60,000 nucleotides of DNA from positions 65,956,281-66,016,280 of the forward strand of contig CM043956.1 of NCBI GenBank assembly GCA_014529385.2, written 5' to 3'. Each line of letters starts with the position of its first letter. Position 1 is the stretch's first letter. Below, one piece after another: positions 12,189 to 22,985 of this stretch. The notes under the pieces are model-generated. The model was not told the DNA's origin, did not search any database, and was given only the letters and a program-made list of their open reading frames with translations. This DNA is from Adiantum capillus-veneris. Taxonomy: Eukaryota > Streptophyta > Polypodiopsida > Polypodiales > Pteridaceae. The position numbers and the translations under genes are program-made.

Positions 12189-12997
12189 AAACAACTCAAA
12201 GATCTTAAAGAGGAGATGAAAGCTATAGAAACAGAGGTAACTAAGCCACAGATTGCAATGATGCACGTAAAAGCCACTCCATTTGGCATGCGTGAGCGTA
12301 AGAGGGAGTTCTCTTCCATTGAAAACTTAGACTCTAATGGAGGGGCACGTAAGAAGCGGATCATAGCAACCAGGTATTTTTTTTAATTCACAGTGTTCAT
12401 AACTCTCAAATAATTTCCATCAATATGTAACTCGGTTTACCTTTTGAAATAGGACATATATACAAGATGTGTGTGGAAGTTTTAGACAAGAGGACCATTG
12501 CAATCTTCTCCTAGGATGCATCTCAAAGGAAGATATACTTTACATCATAGGTTGTGAAAAGTCCAAACACATGAAAGATGCCATCACAAAGGAGATCCTA
12601 AAAAAGATCTCTAACCTTGTGTCTGAGGATGATGTCCACAGAGCTTGCGATGAGGTTGGGATCAGCATAAATGCATACCATGCACTTCATGGATTGATGA
12701 AAGATGCATTACGAGAGCAAGGGATCACCGAGAATTTGTTTCCTATTCCACATAGGGTCCGACTTGCAAAAAAAGCAAACAATGATCTCGTTCGGGAATC
12801 CCTTGGCGAATACAAACACATTGAAGGATCCATGATGTACTCTTCCACAAGTGCCAAGTCACGTGGTAATATAAAGGGAGACAATACTATTCCTAATGGG
12901 GCAAAGTCTTTTGGTTATCATCAATTCAACAATATTCTTGTTGACTTGAAACGACTACAAGAAGCTATGGTTAAATTTTATGCTTTGTCTCCACAAG

Positions 12998-13076
12998 GTA
13001 ATACAAATTGTAATGTCATTTTTTATTTGTATTGAATATCATTTAGTATAACAATTCAATTCTTGTGTTGTTTCAG
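12998..13076 (+). other. Predicted intron 3 of the transposase-like gene
   Basis: GTAATAC donor and TTGTGTTGTTTCAG acceptor, 79 bases. Joining restores one frame from SPQ into VRGEKLIF. The same kind of in-phase junction is seen at 12374-12452 and 14204-14281, which makes this a genuine spliced gene, not chance reading frames. Confidence 0.8.
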
Positions 13077-14985
13077 TACGTGGAGAGAAGCTCATATTTA
13101 TTCTTAAGCTAGATGAATGTCAAATTGTCAAAGGACGGAGATTGGAACGTATGAGTGTGACACTCATGAATGAGGCAATGTTTTTTGCAAAAGTCGATGC
13201 TAGCGGTGATCATTCTCAGAAACCATCATTTAGTGTACAATCGGAAAAAGAAATATGGTGGTTAGGAGATTTTTAATTTCCAAAAGAGACTCATGAGGTG
13301 TTGGCATGGGTCTTCTCTATGATCCCGTGGATCATAGAGGTTTTTAAGGCACAAGTAGAGGGAGAAAAGCTAAAAGTAGATGGAGTAGGTACATTTGATG
13401 TTGAGTGGCACTTAGGACGTGATCTAAAAACAATCAAATGTATACTTGGGTGTAAAAAAGATGCTTCACCACTTCTTCCTTGTCCATATTGTGTACAAGG
13501 ATACAGCGAGAGTACTCGTGGCTCCATGTCTTCAAAGAAAAGTGTCAAGGGAAGTCAGGCAACAGGGTCAATGGATGATGATGCAAGGGATTGGGTGTGC
13601 TTAGTGTTGAAGTGTTCTATCATGGAGGTCCCCAATTGGTCGACAAAAGATAAAACATGGCATCCCATTATCAATTTTCCACTTACAAATGTACACTTTT
13701 GCACTTTGCATGCCTTTATGCGTATATTTGATCGCTTGTTAAAGATTCACATAGAGTACGCTTTCACAATGAAACCACTTTCCAGATCCGTGGAAGCCAT
13801 TGGAATAGTTGAAGCAATTCTAAATTCAATTGGATGTCATGGTGTCAATGTTTCTATCATCGGTGAGGTGGAAAATATGCATGCAGTGCCACAAAAAGTA
13901 TCTATGAATGGTGCGAAAGCACGTAGGTTTTTCAAGAAACCAGATATGCGAAATGAGAGGGGTGAGGAGGATGCTCCATGGGAGCTATGGAAAGCGCTTT
14001 GCAAGTGTACGACCGATCAAGATTCAAATCCCGTGCTTGTAAATCTGCATAGGCAAGTGTGGCACCACTTGGAGTTAGTGCTTCAAATCATGTGGAAACC
14101 CCAAACCACGAGCGAGCAACAAAATTTGTTCAAAGATCACATTTCGAATTTCACTAAAGCATTTGTGCAAGCGTGGGGAGAGAGCAATATCACACACTAC
14201 ATGGTAAGTTACTTTGTTCAGTTCAAATTTTGATGCTATACATAAACATTCATTTGATCTAAGCATTTTTTCTTGATGCAGCATATTTTGTATGCGCATG
14301 GAGCATTCTTTATGTCAAAATATGGTTCATTAGACATGTGGAGCACTCAAGGAATGGAAAAATCACATTATTGATCCAAAGGTGTTTACTTTAAAAATAC
14401 ACGTCACGGTGGTGGAACTACGAGATCCAACTACATGAAGGAGATGTTTGATTGGTTCTTTCATTGTTCTTTGGGGAGATGTCATGCCATAGAGCGAGCG
14501 CGAAAGTCACGTCTTGCCAAGGAGGTTAGGAGACAATCTCAACTTACTGCTAAAGAGAAATGGAGAAACTCCACCGGACCCCTTAATCATGCTAGGTGGC
14601 GTGAAAATCGCCATAGAGTGGGCAAACATTGGTTACCCAACATGTAAAACAAATGATGCTATGCAATGTAATGTTTATGTTTGTAGATGTCTTTGTTGAG
14701 TTGCATATAATAATTCTCCATTTATCCATTTTTTGTTTTTTATATTTTGATGATATTAAGAGTTTTTTTTAAGTAGCCTAGTCAAGTGAGAAGAGACCTA
14801 TTTTTTAAAAAATAGGGGGCTTTTAGAGAAGAGGGAGTCTCATTTTCAATCTTGCCCCTTCTTACACAATGGTATGCACAAAGCAAACAGCAAGAAAAGA
14901 CTAACCTTTTTTTGCTCACCCTCACTCATCCGTCCAAGGTGCTCAAAGATCACCTTGGATACACGAACAAGAGCTCCTAGAAGAG

Positions 14986-15701
14986 ATGGAGAGGGAATGG
15001 TCAGGTGAAGAGCAACAAGATGGACAACCTTCACGCAAGAAGAAACGGGTAGTGACTTCAGACACAGAAACTGAGACGGACAACGAAGCACAAATCCCAC
15101 CATGGAGCGGACAGGAGATCCCAAGCAATCATCGAGTTCCGGCTGGGAAGACATTGCCACGTGGCTTCGAAGCTCTGCCGTGAGATCAGCCTAGACGTGA
15201 TCATGGGCTACTAAATGAAGAGGATTTTGAGGATGTAGAAGACGAGCTAGTTGGAGCGCATGGTGGAGTTGAAGAGCCAATCGGAGCACATGGTGGCCTT
15301 GAAGATGTGCAAGCTCCTCCTCGCAAGCCCTCTTGTAGAAAGAAAAAGTTTTTCAAGGTTCGCCCTCGCAAGGCCCATGTCCCAGATCCTACCATCCCTC
15401 AACAATGGGCTCCTGCTGTGAAACGACGCATTCCAAAGGCCTTGCAAGAGATTCGTCACTATCAAAAAACTTCAGACCTTCTCATCCGCAAGGCACCATT
15501 CACACGTTTGGTGTAAGAGATCATGCAAATTTATCGAATGGCGTTTCGAGTTCAAGGTATCGCCGTAGAAGCTCTGCAAGAAGCGGCAGAATATCAACTA
15601 ATTTCTCTTTTTGAAGACACTACCTTGTGTGTCAATAATGGGTGACAATAATGCCCAAGGATATAGCTCTTGCGCGTCGAATCAGAGGAGAGAGAGATTG
15701 A
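14986..15701 (+). pseudogene. Histone H3-like variant with a long N-terminal tail (decayed)
   Basis: The C-terminal half is a histone fold of the H3 type: IRHYQKTSDLLIRKAPFTRLV, EIMQIYRMAFRVQ, VEALQEAAEYQLISLFEDT, and after a frameshift VTIMPKDIALARRIRGERD. These align along their whole length with alpha-N, alpha-1, alpha-2 and alpha-3 of canonical H3. The tail before IRHYQK is about 150 residues, against about 50 in ordinary H3. It holds basic blocks (RKKKR, RKKKFFKVRPRK) and an acidic insert with the internal repeat GAHGGVEEPIGAHGGLED. Divergence plus a long tail is typical of centromeric H3, but I cannot assign it as such. Damage: TGA at 15181-15183 (CGA to TGA fits), TAA at 15514-15516 at the Arg/Lys before EIMQ, and loss of about 7 bases near 15635-15643. 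It sits between the transposase-like gene and a palindrome. Confidence 0.82.
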
Positions 15702-15824
15702 ATTTGACTTTTATGCAATTTTGGCAATGTAAAGATATCTTTTTCAAATATAACGAGTCGTGGCTTTAGTGATTTCTTTTCCATCGTACTGAACATTTGT
15801 GTTTTAAGTGATATGAGTAAAACT

Positions 15825-15828
<4 letters not shown>

Positions 15829-15887
<59 letters not shown>
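15829..15887. repeat. GA microsatellite
   Basis: About 29 uninterrupted AG repeats between the H3-like gene and the palindrome. Confidence 0.96.
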
Positions 15888-15889
<2 letters not shown>

Positions 15890-15938
15890 TCGATAGAAGA
15901 GCTGTCAACCTAGTGTGGTTGATTGAAAAACCAAAAAA

Positions 15939-16137
15939 GCATAATATCATTGCATTTTTGTAAACCTAGACTAGAGAAGGTAAAAAAAAGATGTCTGAGG
16001 GCCTGCCCGCAGAGGTGCGCGAGAAGGCAAAAGTAACAGTTACTTTTGCCTTCTCGTGCGCCTCTGTGGGCAGGCCCTCAGACAGCTTTTTTTAACCTTC
16101 TCTAGTCTAGGTTTACAAAAATGCAATGATATTATGC
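15939..16137. repeat. 199-base near-perfect palindrome (long hairpin)
   Basis: The arms of 99 bases (15939-16037 and 16039-16137) are reverse complements around the single A at 16038, with no net indel and only a handful of mismatches, at least three of them transitions. The outer end is GCATAATATCATTGC, the inner part GGCAAAAGTAAC. An RNA across it would form a long double-stranded hairpin. It lies between the plus-strand genes and the convergent minus-strand genes of the cluster. It could be a foldback/MITE insertion, two head-to-head transposon ends, or a small-RNA source. Confidence 0.95.
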
Positions 16138-16363
16138 CTTTATGGTGTTATTTATATGAAAAAAAAACTCTTGATTTTGGTTCAGAGAATTGCACAATCA
16201 TATCACAAGATAGAACCAATCACCTATTGTCTATCATACCATAAACTCAATATAGAATTTCACAGTTAAAATCAAGTCCCATTTGAAATTTGAAATAGCA
16301 AAGTACAAAGATGTGATATATCCCATTACAAATTTGAAAGAGTTAATTACAAGATATATGCAA

Positions 16364-17974
16364 CTATTGAGTGCTTGAGCCATCTAAGATATGGCGAACA
16401 ATGTTTTCTCGGCGCTCTTGGGCGCAAGGAAGCTGTTTGTGCAGCACATCCCAAGCAATTTGTTGCACATTGCTTAGACATACAACTTGTCTTAAGGCCA
16501 CGTTACAAAGCACACAACCAAGAATGTGTGTCGCAAATGTAGCACTGGCCAGAGATTTATTTACAAGATAAATAACTTGGGAGGCTTGAGATATTGTTGA
16601 CAGGCATAGGATGCGTCTCATTGCTTTCATCATTGAAACCCAAAATTGACCACAAGCAGTGTACTCCTTGTGGATTATCGCAAAGCCTTCCTGGGTGAGC
16701 TTGCCAAGGTAATGCGCAAGGGATGACTGCGATCCAAAAGCTTGGCGCCTACCATCTCCTCCCTGACCTGCATGCTCATCCAGCTCCATAACATTCTACA
16801 AAGAAATCAATAGGTAAATAAGATTCCAGAATGCAAGAATGAAAATTATTGTAATCACAAAACAAAAATTAATTAATACCTCTTGTTTTTCGTCATCCTC
16901 ATCGTTTATGCCTTTGCTGTCAAGAGAAATGGATGAATTGGGAGCCATAGCGACACTCTTAAGTTCATCTATATGAACATGCATAGGAGTGATTGGGCTT
17001 CAAGCAATGCGTGTGTAGCTACAAACTCATCCTCCAACACAGATGAGTGCGGTGCATCTGTCACCGCCACCATTGACAACTCCACTGTATCTACCACACT
17101 CTCTTCAAGGGGTAGAAGGCTTCGATCCAGTGGATTGGAGGAGGGGTCAATAGCAGAGGAGTCTACAGTGACATAGAGGATGGACAGGCACTCATCCATG
17201 CGGATGTCAAAAGCTTTTTCAAGATCATGTAAAAACAAATATTCCTCCCCATTTATGACAATTGGGGAGAGGTGTTAAAAAAAAACCTCCAGAGTTAATG
17301 TCTCCTCCGGCGCATCTGCAGCGGGTTTAAAAGATGCTTCTACACCCTCATCACCCATGGATTTGGCGGCATCCATGACACCTCCTGGGTAGGTTAGGGC
17401 AAGAATATTTCCCTCTTTGCTTGCATCCTAGGGCGCTGTAATGGGCTCCTTTGTGTCCTTGACGACACCCCCCAAGGCGCAAATGAGGCAAACTCACCTC
17501 AGATATTTCACGCTCCTCTGCAAGAAGAAACACAAAAGTCGCCAAGCGACTTAGAAACTGGGTGCCGACCTTCTTCTTTATCAAACGTGAATCTTCAATG
17601 TACTGACCTGCCTCACCCGCAATAACACAAAATCGATGAAGCCGCTGGGTGAAAGGCCGATCGCCTTTGTGTATGTAGCGAAGCAAATCGCATGGAATCC
17701 ACAATTCCCCTTGTTCGACAATTGGTACAGCATACTTGTCGATGTAGATTTCAAAAAATTCCAAGATAGGCTGAAAAGATTGGCTGTTTAGGTGAATAGT
17801 TGCGTTCACATCAGAGAATTGGGTGAAGAAATTGTGGAGATCGTCACGATCTTGCCACTCGGTTGTTTGTAAAAACACTTGGAATCGTTGTAACGCCGTG
17901 GCTTTGGGAGGGGTGGAGGATGATTCCATGATGCTAGCTGCTAAGGTAGGAATGCAAAGAGTGCTAGAGCTCAA
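16364..17974 (-). pseudogene. Unrecognised multi-exon gene of the cluster (gene F)
   Basis: Probable exons: 17974-17498 (donor GAG/GTGAGT), 17384-16880 (acceptor CTACCCAG, donor GAG/GTATTA) and 16795-16364 (acceptor TTTGTAG). The last junction keeps the frame (KQE joined to NVMEL) across an 84-base intron. The first junction is out of phase by one base, exon 2 has a TAA at 17275-17277 in a T run, and there is a shift near 16985, so the copy looks broken. The product would be about 470 residues: a soluble N-terminal part (LQRFQVFLQTTEW, FEIYIDKYAVP), an acidic middle (MDECLSILYVTVD, EDDEKQE) and a C-terminal part rich in Ala, Cys and Leu. No domain is recognised. It is transcribed towards the palindrome, convergent with the H3-like gene and downstream of gene G on the same strand. 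Confidence 0.6.
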
Positions 17975-18030
17975 ATGAGAGTGTGAACAGGCTATGTAGG
18001 TGAATTGTGAAAATGGTAGGGTTTAGGAGG

Positions 18031-18039
18031 CTTTATATA
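18031..18039 (-). promoter_or_regulatory. TATA box of gene F
   Basis: On the minus strand TATATAAAG reads at 18039-18031, about 57 bases before the ATG at 17974, in the setting GCACTATATAAAGCC. This is a near-ideal plant TATA box at a fitting distance and supports the chosen start region. Confidence 0.6.
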
Positions 18040-18275
18040 GTGCGCCCCCCCTCCCCCAAAAAACATTAATAACATTAATTAAAATATTAAACAATTTTCA
18101 TTAAGTAACACAAATAACAAGAATTTATAAAAAACTTTCAAATTAAATTACAATCATTTAACTCTAAAAACACATCACTACGACTTTAAGATAATGTGCA
18201 TTGCCAAAATTTGATACAACCATGTGTTTGAACTTACAATTGTGATATTATAAGAAATTTAAGTACAAAACATAA

Positions 18276-19621
18276 CTACTCTAATGATAAAATCAGATTC
18301 TCTTCCGTCATCCACACCTTTTCAATTTGAATCGTGCTCTCCATGCGGCTACCAATCTAGCAAAAAAAATAAGAAATAGCATACTCACCTTAGAGTGAGG
18401 AATAATCCAAAGAACATAAAGATAACATAATTAAGAGAGAAAAATCATTCACCTTACATCGTCCGATGCAAAATTTTGTATCTTCTCCATGCTCTAAACC
18501 CATTATCACTAAGTGCTCCCGCACATTGGCCAATGCCCAATTCTTGTTCACTTGGACGGTCTCAACAACACCACTCGACAAATTGATTGCAATATCAAAT
18601 ACATCAATTGTAGCATCGGTGGATTGCAATGGAATCCATTCACCAAGCTTGCACATCCATCTTTCATAGAAGTACCGCAGGTAAAGGGTGGAGCTCACCT
18701 TGATGAAATGGATAGCAATGCCGAAACTTGCAACCTGACACCGAAAGCGATCTCCGTTGTGAAGTCCTTCAAGATACCCCCACTTCTCGCCAAGGATGGC
18801 TTCCAATGTATCGTAATGTAGATCTTTGCAAACATACATAGTGTTTGTATGATGGAAAGGAAAAGATCCAAATATGCTAGTGAAGACATGAGCAGGACAA
18901 CACCATCCAAACCCAGTGGAACGGGAGGATTTTCCAAATTTTAATGATGCTCTCACATCAGCTACAATCTTGGCTTTCAAAGACATTACAATGAATGCAT
19001 CTAGCTCTGGCCACTCCATGCTACGCAAGGTTGTAGCTCTCCGTAGCCTTGCTCATCTGTAGGTACAATGTACTTGTGGGTGTAGAAGAACACCCTTTGT
19101 CGTGCAAGGTTTGATAAAGTTGTGTTGGAGAAGAGCATATCACCAAGACTTGCATGCATGGTCATAAATGTGCCTGAAAGGCACGACAGCGGTTGTTCTT
19201 CCACAAGGCTAGAAGGAAAAACATCTACATAGAAACAAAACAGTCCGTGAGATGTAGAAAGTCCAATTTTTTGTTACCACCAAAACCATTGAAGTGAAAG
19301 GGACATACAATTACAAGGAAAATCCGTTGGGTTGGTGATCCCTCGTAGACGCATGTATCCAAACATGAAGACATGTTGAACGATTGCCACCATACCCTTG
19401 TCTCTTACCTGCTTGAAGCCTATTAGTCTTCCCTTCTAATGGAGATCAATGTTTGTTCTTTCACAAATACGATGGGGACCGATTGCGAAAGGTTGCATGT
19501 AGACCCACGCACCTTCTTGAAAAACCTGAGGTTCCCATTGCTGCTCCTCATTTTTCGAGTTGTGGAGAACCATACTTTGAATGATGCATTTGGGGCGTCT
19601 ATTTTGACCATTTTTTGCCAT
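18276..19621 (-). pseudogene. Unrecognised three-exon gene of the cluster (gene G)
   Basis: Exons are 19621-19315, 19224-18453 and 18356-18276. The introns of 90 and 96 bases have GT...AG ends (acceptors TTTCTATGTAG and TTTTTTTTGCTAG), and both junctions keep the frame, giving a protein of about 386 residues ending in ENLILSLE. Features include a hydrophobic patch (VAIVQHVFMFGYMRL), a Trp/Cys-rich part (GFGWCCPAHVF) and a ubiquitin-like-looking stretch (VNKNWALANVREHLVIMGL). I recognise no family. Two lesions are seen: TAG at 19436-19438 in exon 1 and a one-base shift near 19020-19030 in exon 2. Its upstream region is a 65-base tandem repeat. The tight exon logic shows that it was once a real gene. 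Confidence 0.62.
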
Positions 19622-19638
19622 GGATGCTTAAGTGGGAG

Positions 19639-19902
19639 ATTGAAATTGCAATGGAGAGCTTGGGGAAGGAGGAGGGAGACAGAGTTTAGAGAGAGAGTGG
19701 GAGCTTAAAGTTGCAATGGAGAGATTGAGGAAGGAGGAAGGAGATAGAGTTTAGAGAGAGAGTGGGAGCTTAAAGTTGCAATGGAGAGCTTGAGGAAGGA
19801 GGAGGGAGACTGAGTTTAGAGAGAGAGTGGGATCTTAAATTTGCAATGGAGAGCTTGAGGAAGGAGGAAGGTGTAAGAGTTTAGAGAGAGAGTGGGAGCT
19901 TT
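19639..19902. repeat. 65-base tandem repeat upstream of gene G
   Basis: Four copies with the marker GCAATGGAGAG at 19648, 19713, 19778 and 19843 (exact 65-base period). Read on the minus strand it is pyrimidine-rich (CTCTCTCTAAACTC). It starts only about 20 bases before the gene G start codon, so it would form its leader or core promoter. Confidence 0.92.
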
Positions 19903-20547
19903 GTGTTATGGAAAGGGGCTATGGAGGAAGGGAGTCTCGGGAAAAAGGTGTAAGAGTTTAAGAAAGAGTGAGAAAATGACTTTTTGATCATAGGGTAGGT
20001 TTGGGGGGAGTTTTGGATGGAATATTTTGAATTTAAGGTTTTTATTAAAAAAATTAAAATTTTAGGGTTTTTGCAAAAACGTATCTGTGGACCAACCTCC
20101 CCCCCCCTCTTTTTCCCCCTCCCTCTAGGATACAAAGCAATCAATGAGTGGACAACCCTATTATTCTCTCTACTTTCTTAGGTTCTAGACTTATATACAT
20201 TGCTCTCTTCCTATTGGCTGGAGCCTAATTAACCTTAATCCTATATGGCCCAATGAGAGTCCACATTTTTTCTAATGCGAGTTGTCATCATCAACCATAC
20301 CTCTCAACAGGGTAAGGGCGATTGTTGACGAAGCTAGCTCTTGAGCAACTACTGCAAGGATTTTTTCCATTTTTTGACTTTACTCTTTCCCTTTACCTCA
20401 CTTTATTTTGTATATAGAGAATGTATTCGATTCACACCGATTGTATCAATTTGACCAATGATATCCTCATTCATCAAGGTATGACATATTCTGCTTATTC
20501 TAGTGGTATGGGACACTAGAATAGGTAGTATGTTTTAGTGTTTATTG
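19903..20547. other. Non-coding stretch at the right side of the gene cluster
   Basis: No gene seen. It contains a C-rich run near 20098-20108 and AT-rich sequence. If the cluster is a transposon, its right end might lie here, but I could not match any segment to an inverted copy near 11.0-11.8 kb. Confidence 0.35.
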
Positions 20548-21003
20548 CAGTTGGAAAGTGGAAAAGGCTTGACCAATCTAGACCTATGCGAACAAATATA
20601 TATATTGTATATTTTATTATTCAAGTACTCTTTTATGAGCTTTGGCCATTTATGACCGGCCGGTCAGTTTGTACTCAATTTGACCATTCAAGAAATATCT
20701 ATAAATCAAATACGTGCAAGAGGGAAATGGTCACTCTTGCACGGGGGGAGATTGCACCCACTACCTGCCTTATTATTCTCTCGTCTTTATTCTTCTCTCT
20801 CGCCGTGCCGATGTAGCACTCCGCTGTAAGAGATGCATTTCCACACTCTCTTGCCCTCTCCCGCTCCCTGTCTCTCTCTTATCGCGTACGGCTTGTAGTA
20901 TGTGCAGAGATGGTTGCCAGGTATACAATTTTGTCGGGTTATCGCTTGCAATATGCTATTTTCTCTATTTGGCAGGGCCACTTTGCCTTTCATTTGTAGC
21001 AAA
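20548..21003 (+). repeat. Dispersed repeat family B, copy 2
   Basis: Direct-orientation second copy of 8599-9052, sharing the same landmarks and the hairpin GTGCAAGAG ... CTCTTGCAC (20715-20743). Differences are scattered substitutions and small indels, so the two insertions are not recent. Confidence 0.8.
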
Positions 21004-21767
21004 ATGAGGGCTGTAATTGGTTTTATAAGGTGAGCATATGTAAATGACGAGTCGATAATCAAGGGTTGGATGTCCTATACTAGTGCACTGGGCATATCAA
21101 GATCCTTCAAGTCTTGCATTTTTCTTTTTCACCATCATAGGTTTGAGTTGCAATACACTCTCACTCCACGATATAAGAGATATAATCGTTAATTTGGTGA
21201 AAATAGATTTTGCATGTTGAATTGGTTGCATAAGGGGGCTACAATCCTTCACTGGGTACAAGTAATCCTCAATTGTGTTATTATATTGAAGATCTACTTG
21301 TGTTAGTTTATGCATTGGTTTATAAAGAGAGTGCATTATGTTTTATGATAGATTATTAGTACATGAAATGACCAATCATATATATTATTGCTTTCGTTTG
21401 TTTTTTGTAAACAACTAACATCGTTCAGAGTAGAAGTTGATTATTCTTTATAGAATTTGAAATATATGTGTCTTATTGTTTGTAAATCAAAGTGGACATA
21501 TAAATAATCATCATAGTAATAATTGCATTGGAAAACTCATAGCATTGTTGTAGTTATTATGGCATGCATAGAGTGTATTGCAATGTGTATGTTTGCTCAC
21601 AACATAGGTGATCGATATGTGGATTGACTAGTGTGCATTGAAAATCTCATATTGTGGCTTTTGGTTACTTTCATAGTAAATTGGTTCTTAATATATATTG
21701 AAAATAAGATTTTTTTAAAAAAAATTGAACATCTGGCTCATTTGTCTTTAGTTTTATTTTCAAAGCA
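21004..21767. other. AT-rich intergenic stretch
   Basis: Nothing recognisable: AT-rich sequence with no repeated block or coding-like frame that I could support. Confidence 0.4.
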
Positions 21768-22985
21768 ATGGAACAAAATGTAGGCACAAGTGGTACAAAG
21801 AAGCCAAAGAATAAAAAAGCTCCTGGAAAAGAGTGGGATTATGCTCACAACATATGCGGCAGATATATGAATTGGCAATGTAAATTTTATCTCACAACAA
21901 AATCAAGCGGTGCACCACGTATTAGGGACCATTTTTTAGGTAGCATTGAAAAGAGTTGTAAGAAGTGTGAACATCCTCAGGCACCTGCAATTGCAAAGCA
22001 TTTGAAAGAAGAGCTCTCCAAAAAGGGTGGCAAGAGACAAAAAATATATAGCTCTATGACAACAAGTCAAGAGTAACTCCGCAGATCCTGTGGTGACACC
22101 AACTAACCTTGGAGAACAGCCTGCACACGGGGAGGAAATTTCAAGCATCGTTTCTTTTAAGCGTCACAATGAAGGTGGACTTGGTCAAATGTGTCAAAAA
22201 TTATTACATCAAATCTTTCGAGTACAGTCTCTAGAGGAAGTACAAACTGTACTCTCCAAAGAAATATTCTTCATTGGAGTGCTTTGTTCATGGTAGATAG
22301 CAATCATTGGAAGGTTGTTTGGAAGAAAATTAGTGAGTTTGACCCATGATTTTCAGCTCCTTCTTATCACACGATACAAAATGTTTTCTTGGACAAATGT
22401 TAGATTGAAGTCAAAGAGTGTTTTGGAAAAATAACACTTGGAAATATTTCTCTTTCAAGATGCACAATTGTGAGTGATGGCTGGTCAAATGTTCAAACAA
22501 GATCCTTGATCAATGTAACGTTGGTTTGTCCAAGGGAAGCAATGTTTATAAAGGTGATTGATAGTTCTGGTGCAATTAAAAGTGACAAATACATTTCAAG
22601 GTTTTGATTAATGTAATTAAAGAAATTGGTGCTGAACATGTCGTTCAAGTAGTCATGGACAACGCAAAGAATTGTAAAAACGTCAATAAATCAATAAAGA
22701 GGTGCTTTTCACATATTTTTGCCAATGGTTGTAATACACACAGCTTAAACTTGGTGCTAAAGGATTGGTACACTAGCGAAGAAACCACCTAGTTTGCGAA
22801 AATAATTGACACAACGCGTCAAGTTGTGAAATTTATCTTGAAACAACAGAGAGTGCTTGATTTGTATAGAATGCGCATGTCAGTGATGTTGAAACTTCCT
22901 GCTGAAACTTGGTTTTGCACGCACTTTTATACATTGGAATCACTTCTCCACAATAAGTGCGTTGTGATTGACACATTCAATTGCA
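21768..22985 (+). pseudogene. hAT transposase remnant (BED finger and DUF659-like)
   Basis: The first frame (21768-22076) carries a BED-type zinc-finger remnant: W-QCKFY where C-x2-C is expected (second Cys is Tyr), RIRDHFLG and CKKCEHP. After a stop and frame change, a frame from 22090 continues the linker. The frame 22604-22792 matches the DUF659/hAT core: VVQVVMDNAKN with the catalytic-type Asp, and NGCNTHSLNLVLKD with C-x2-H. Further conserved-looking text (LPAETWFCTHFYTLESLLHNK) runs to about 22980. The C-terminal dimerisation domain is missing. hAT transposases cut and paste DNA between short inverted repeats; this copy has several stops and shifts and is dead. No terminal repeats were found. 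Confidence 0.75.

Larger units (their letters stand above)
11803..14648 (+). pseudogene. Transposase-like five-exon gene of unknown family, two nonsense codons
   Basis: Exon-intron structure can be read directly. Exon 1 is 11803-12105 (donor CAG/GTGAGT); exon 2 starts near 12189 and ends 12373; exon 3 is 12453-12997; exon 4 is 13077-14203 (donor ATG/GTAAGT); exon 5 is 14282-14648. The introns are 78-83 bases, and the last three keep the reading frame. Exon 2 encodes a coiled coil. Exon 4 has a CPYC motif in LLPCPYC, a segment TLHAFMRIFDRLLKIHI, and the conserved-looking end YGSLDMWSTQGMEKSHY in exon 5. Two in-frame stops occur: TAA at 13274-13276 and TGA at 14372-14374. I do not recognise the family. 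From memory it faintly resembles uncharacterised animal and fungal proteins with a QGLEK-like motif, which may be transposon-related, but this is unverified. It is the first gene of a compact cluster with an H3-like gene 338 bases downstream. Confidence 0.7.

Noticed and set aside
11803-19621. Stop codon reassignment or programmed readthrough in the cluster
   Set aside because: All three stop codons occur, frameshifts also exist, and the intact aspartyl protease in the same window uses standard code; decay is simpler.
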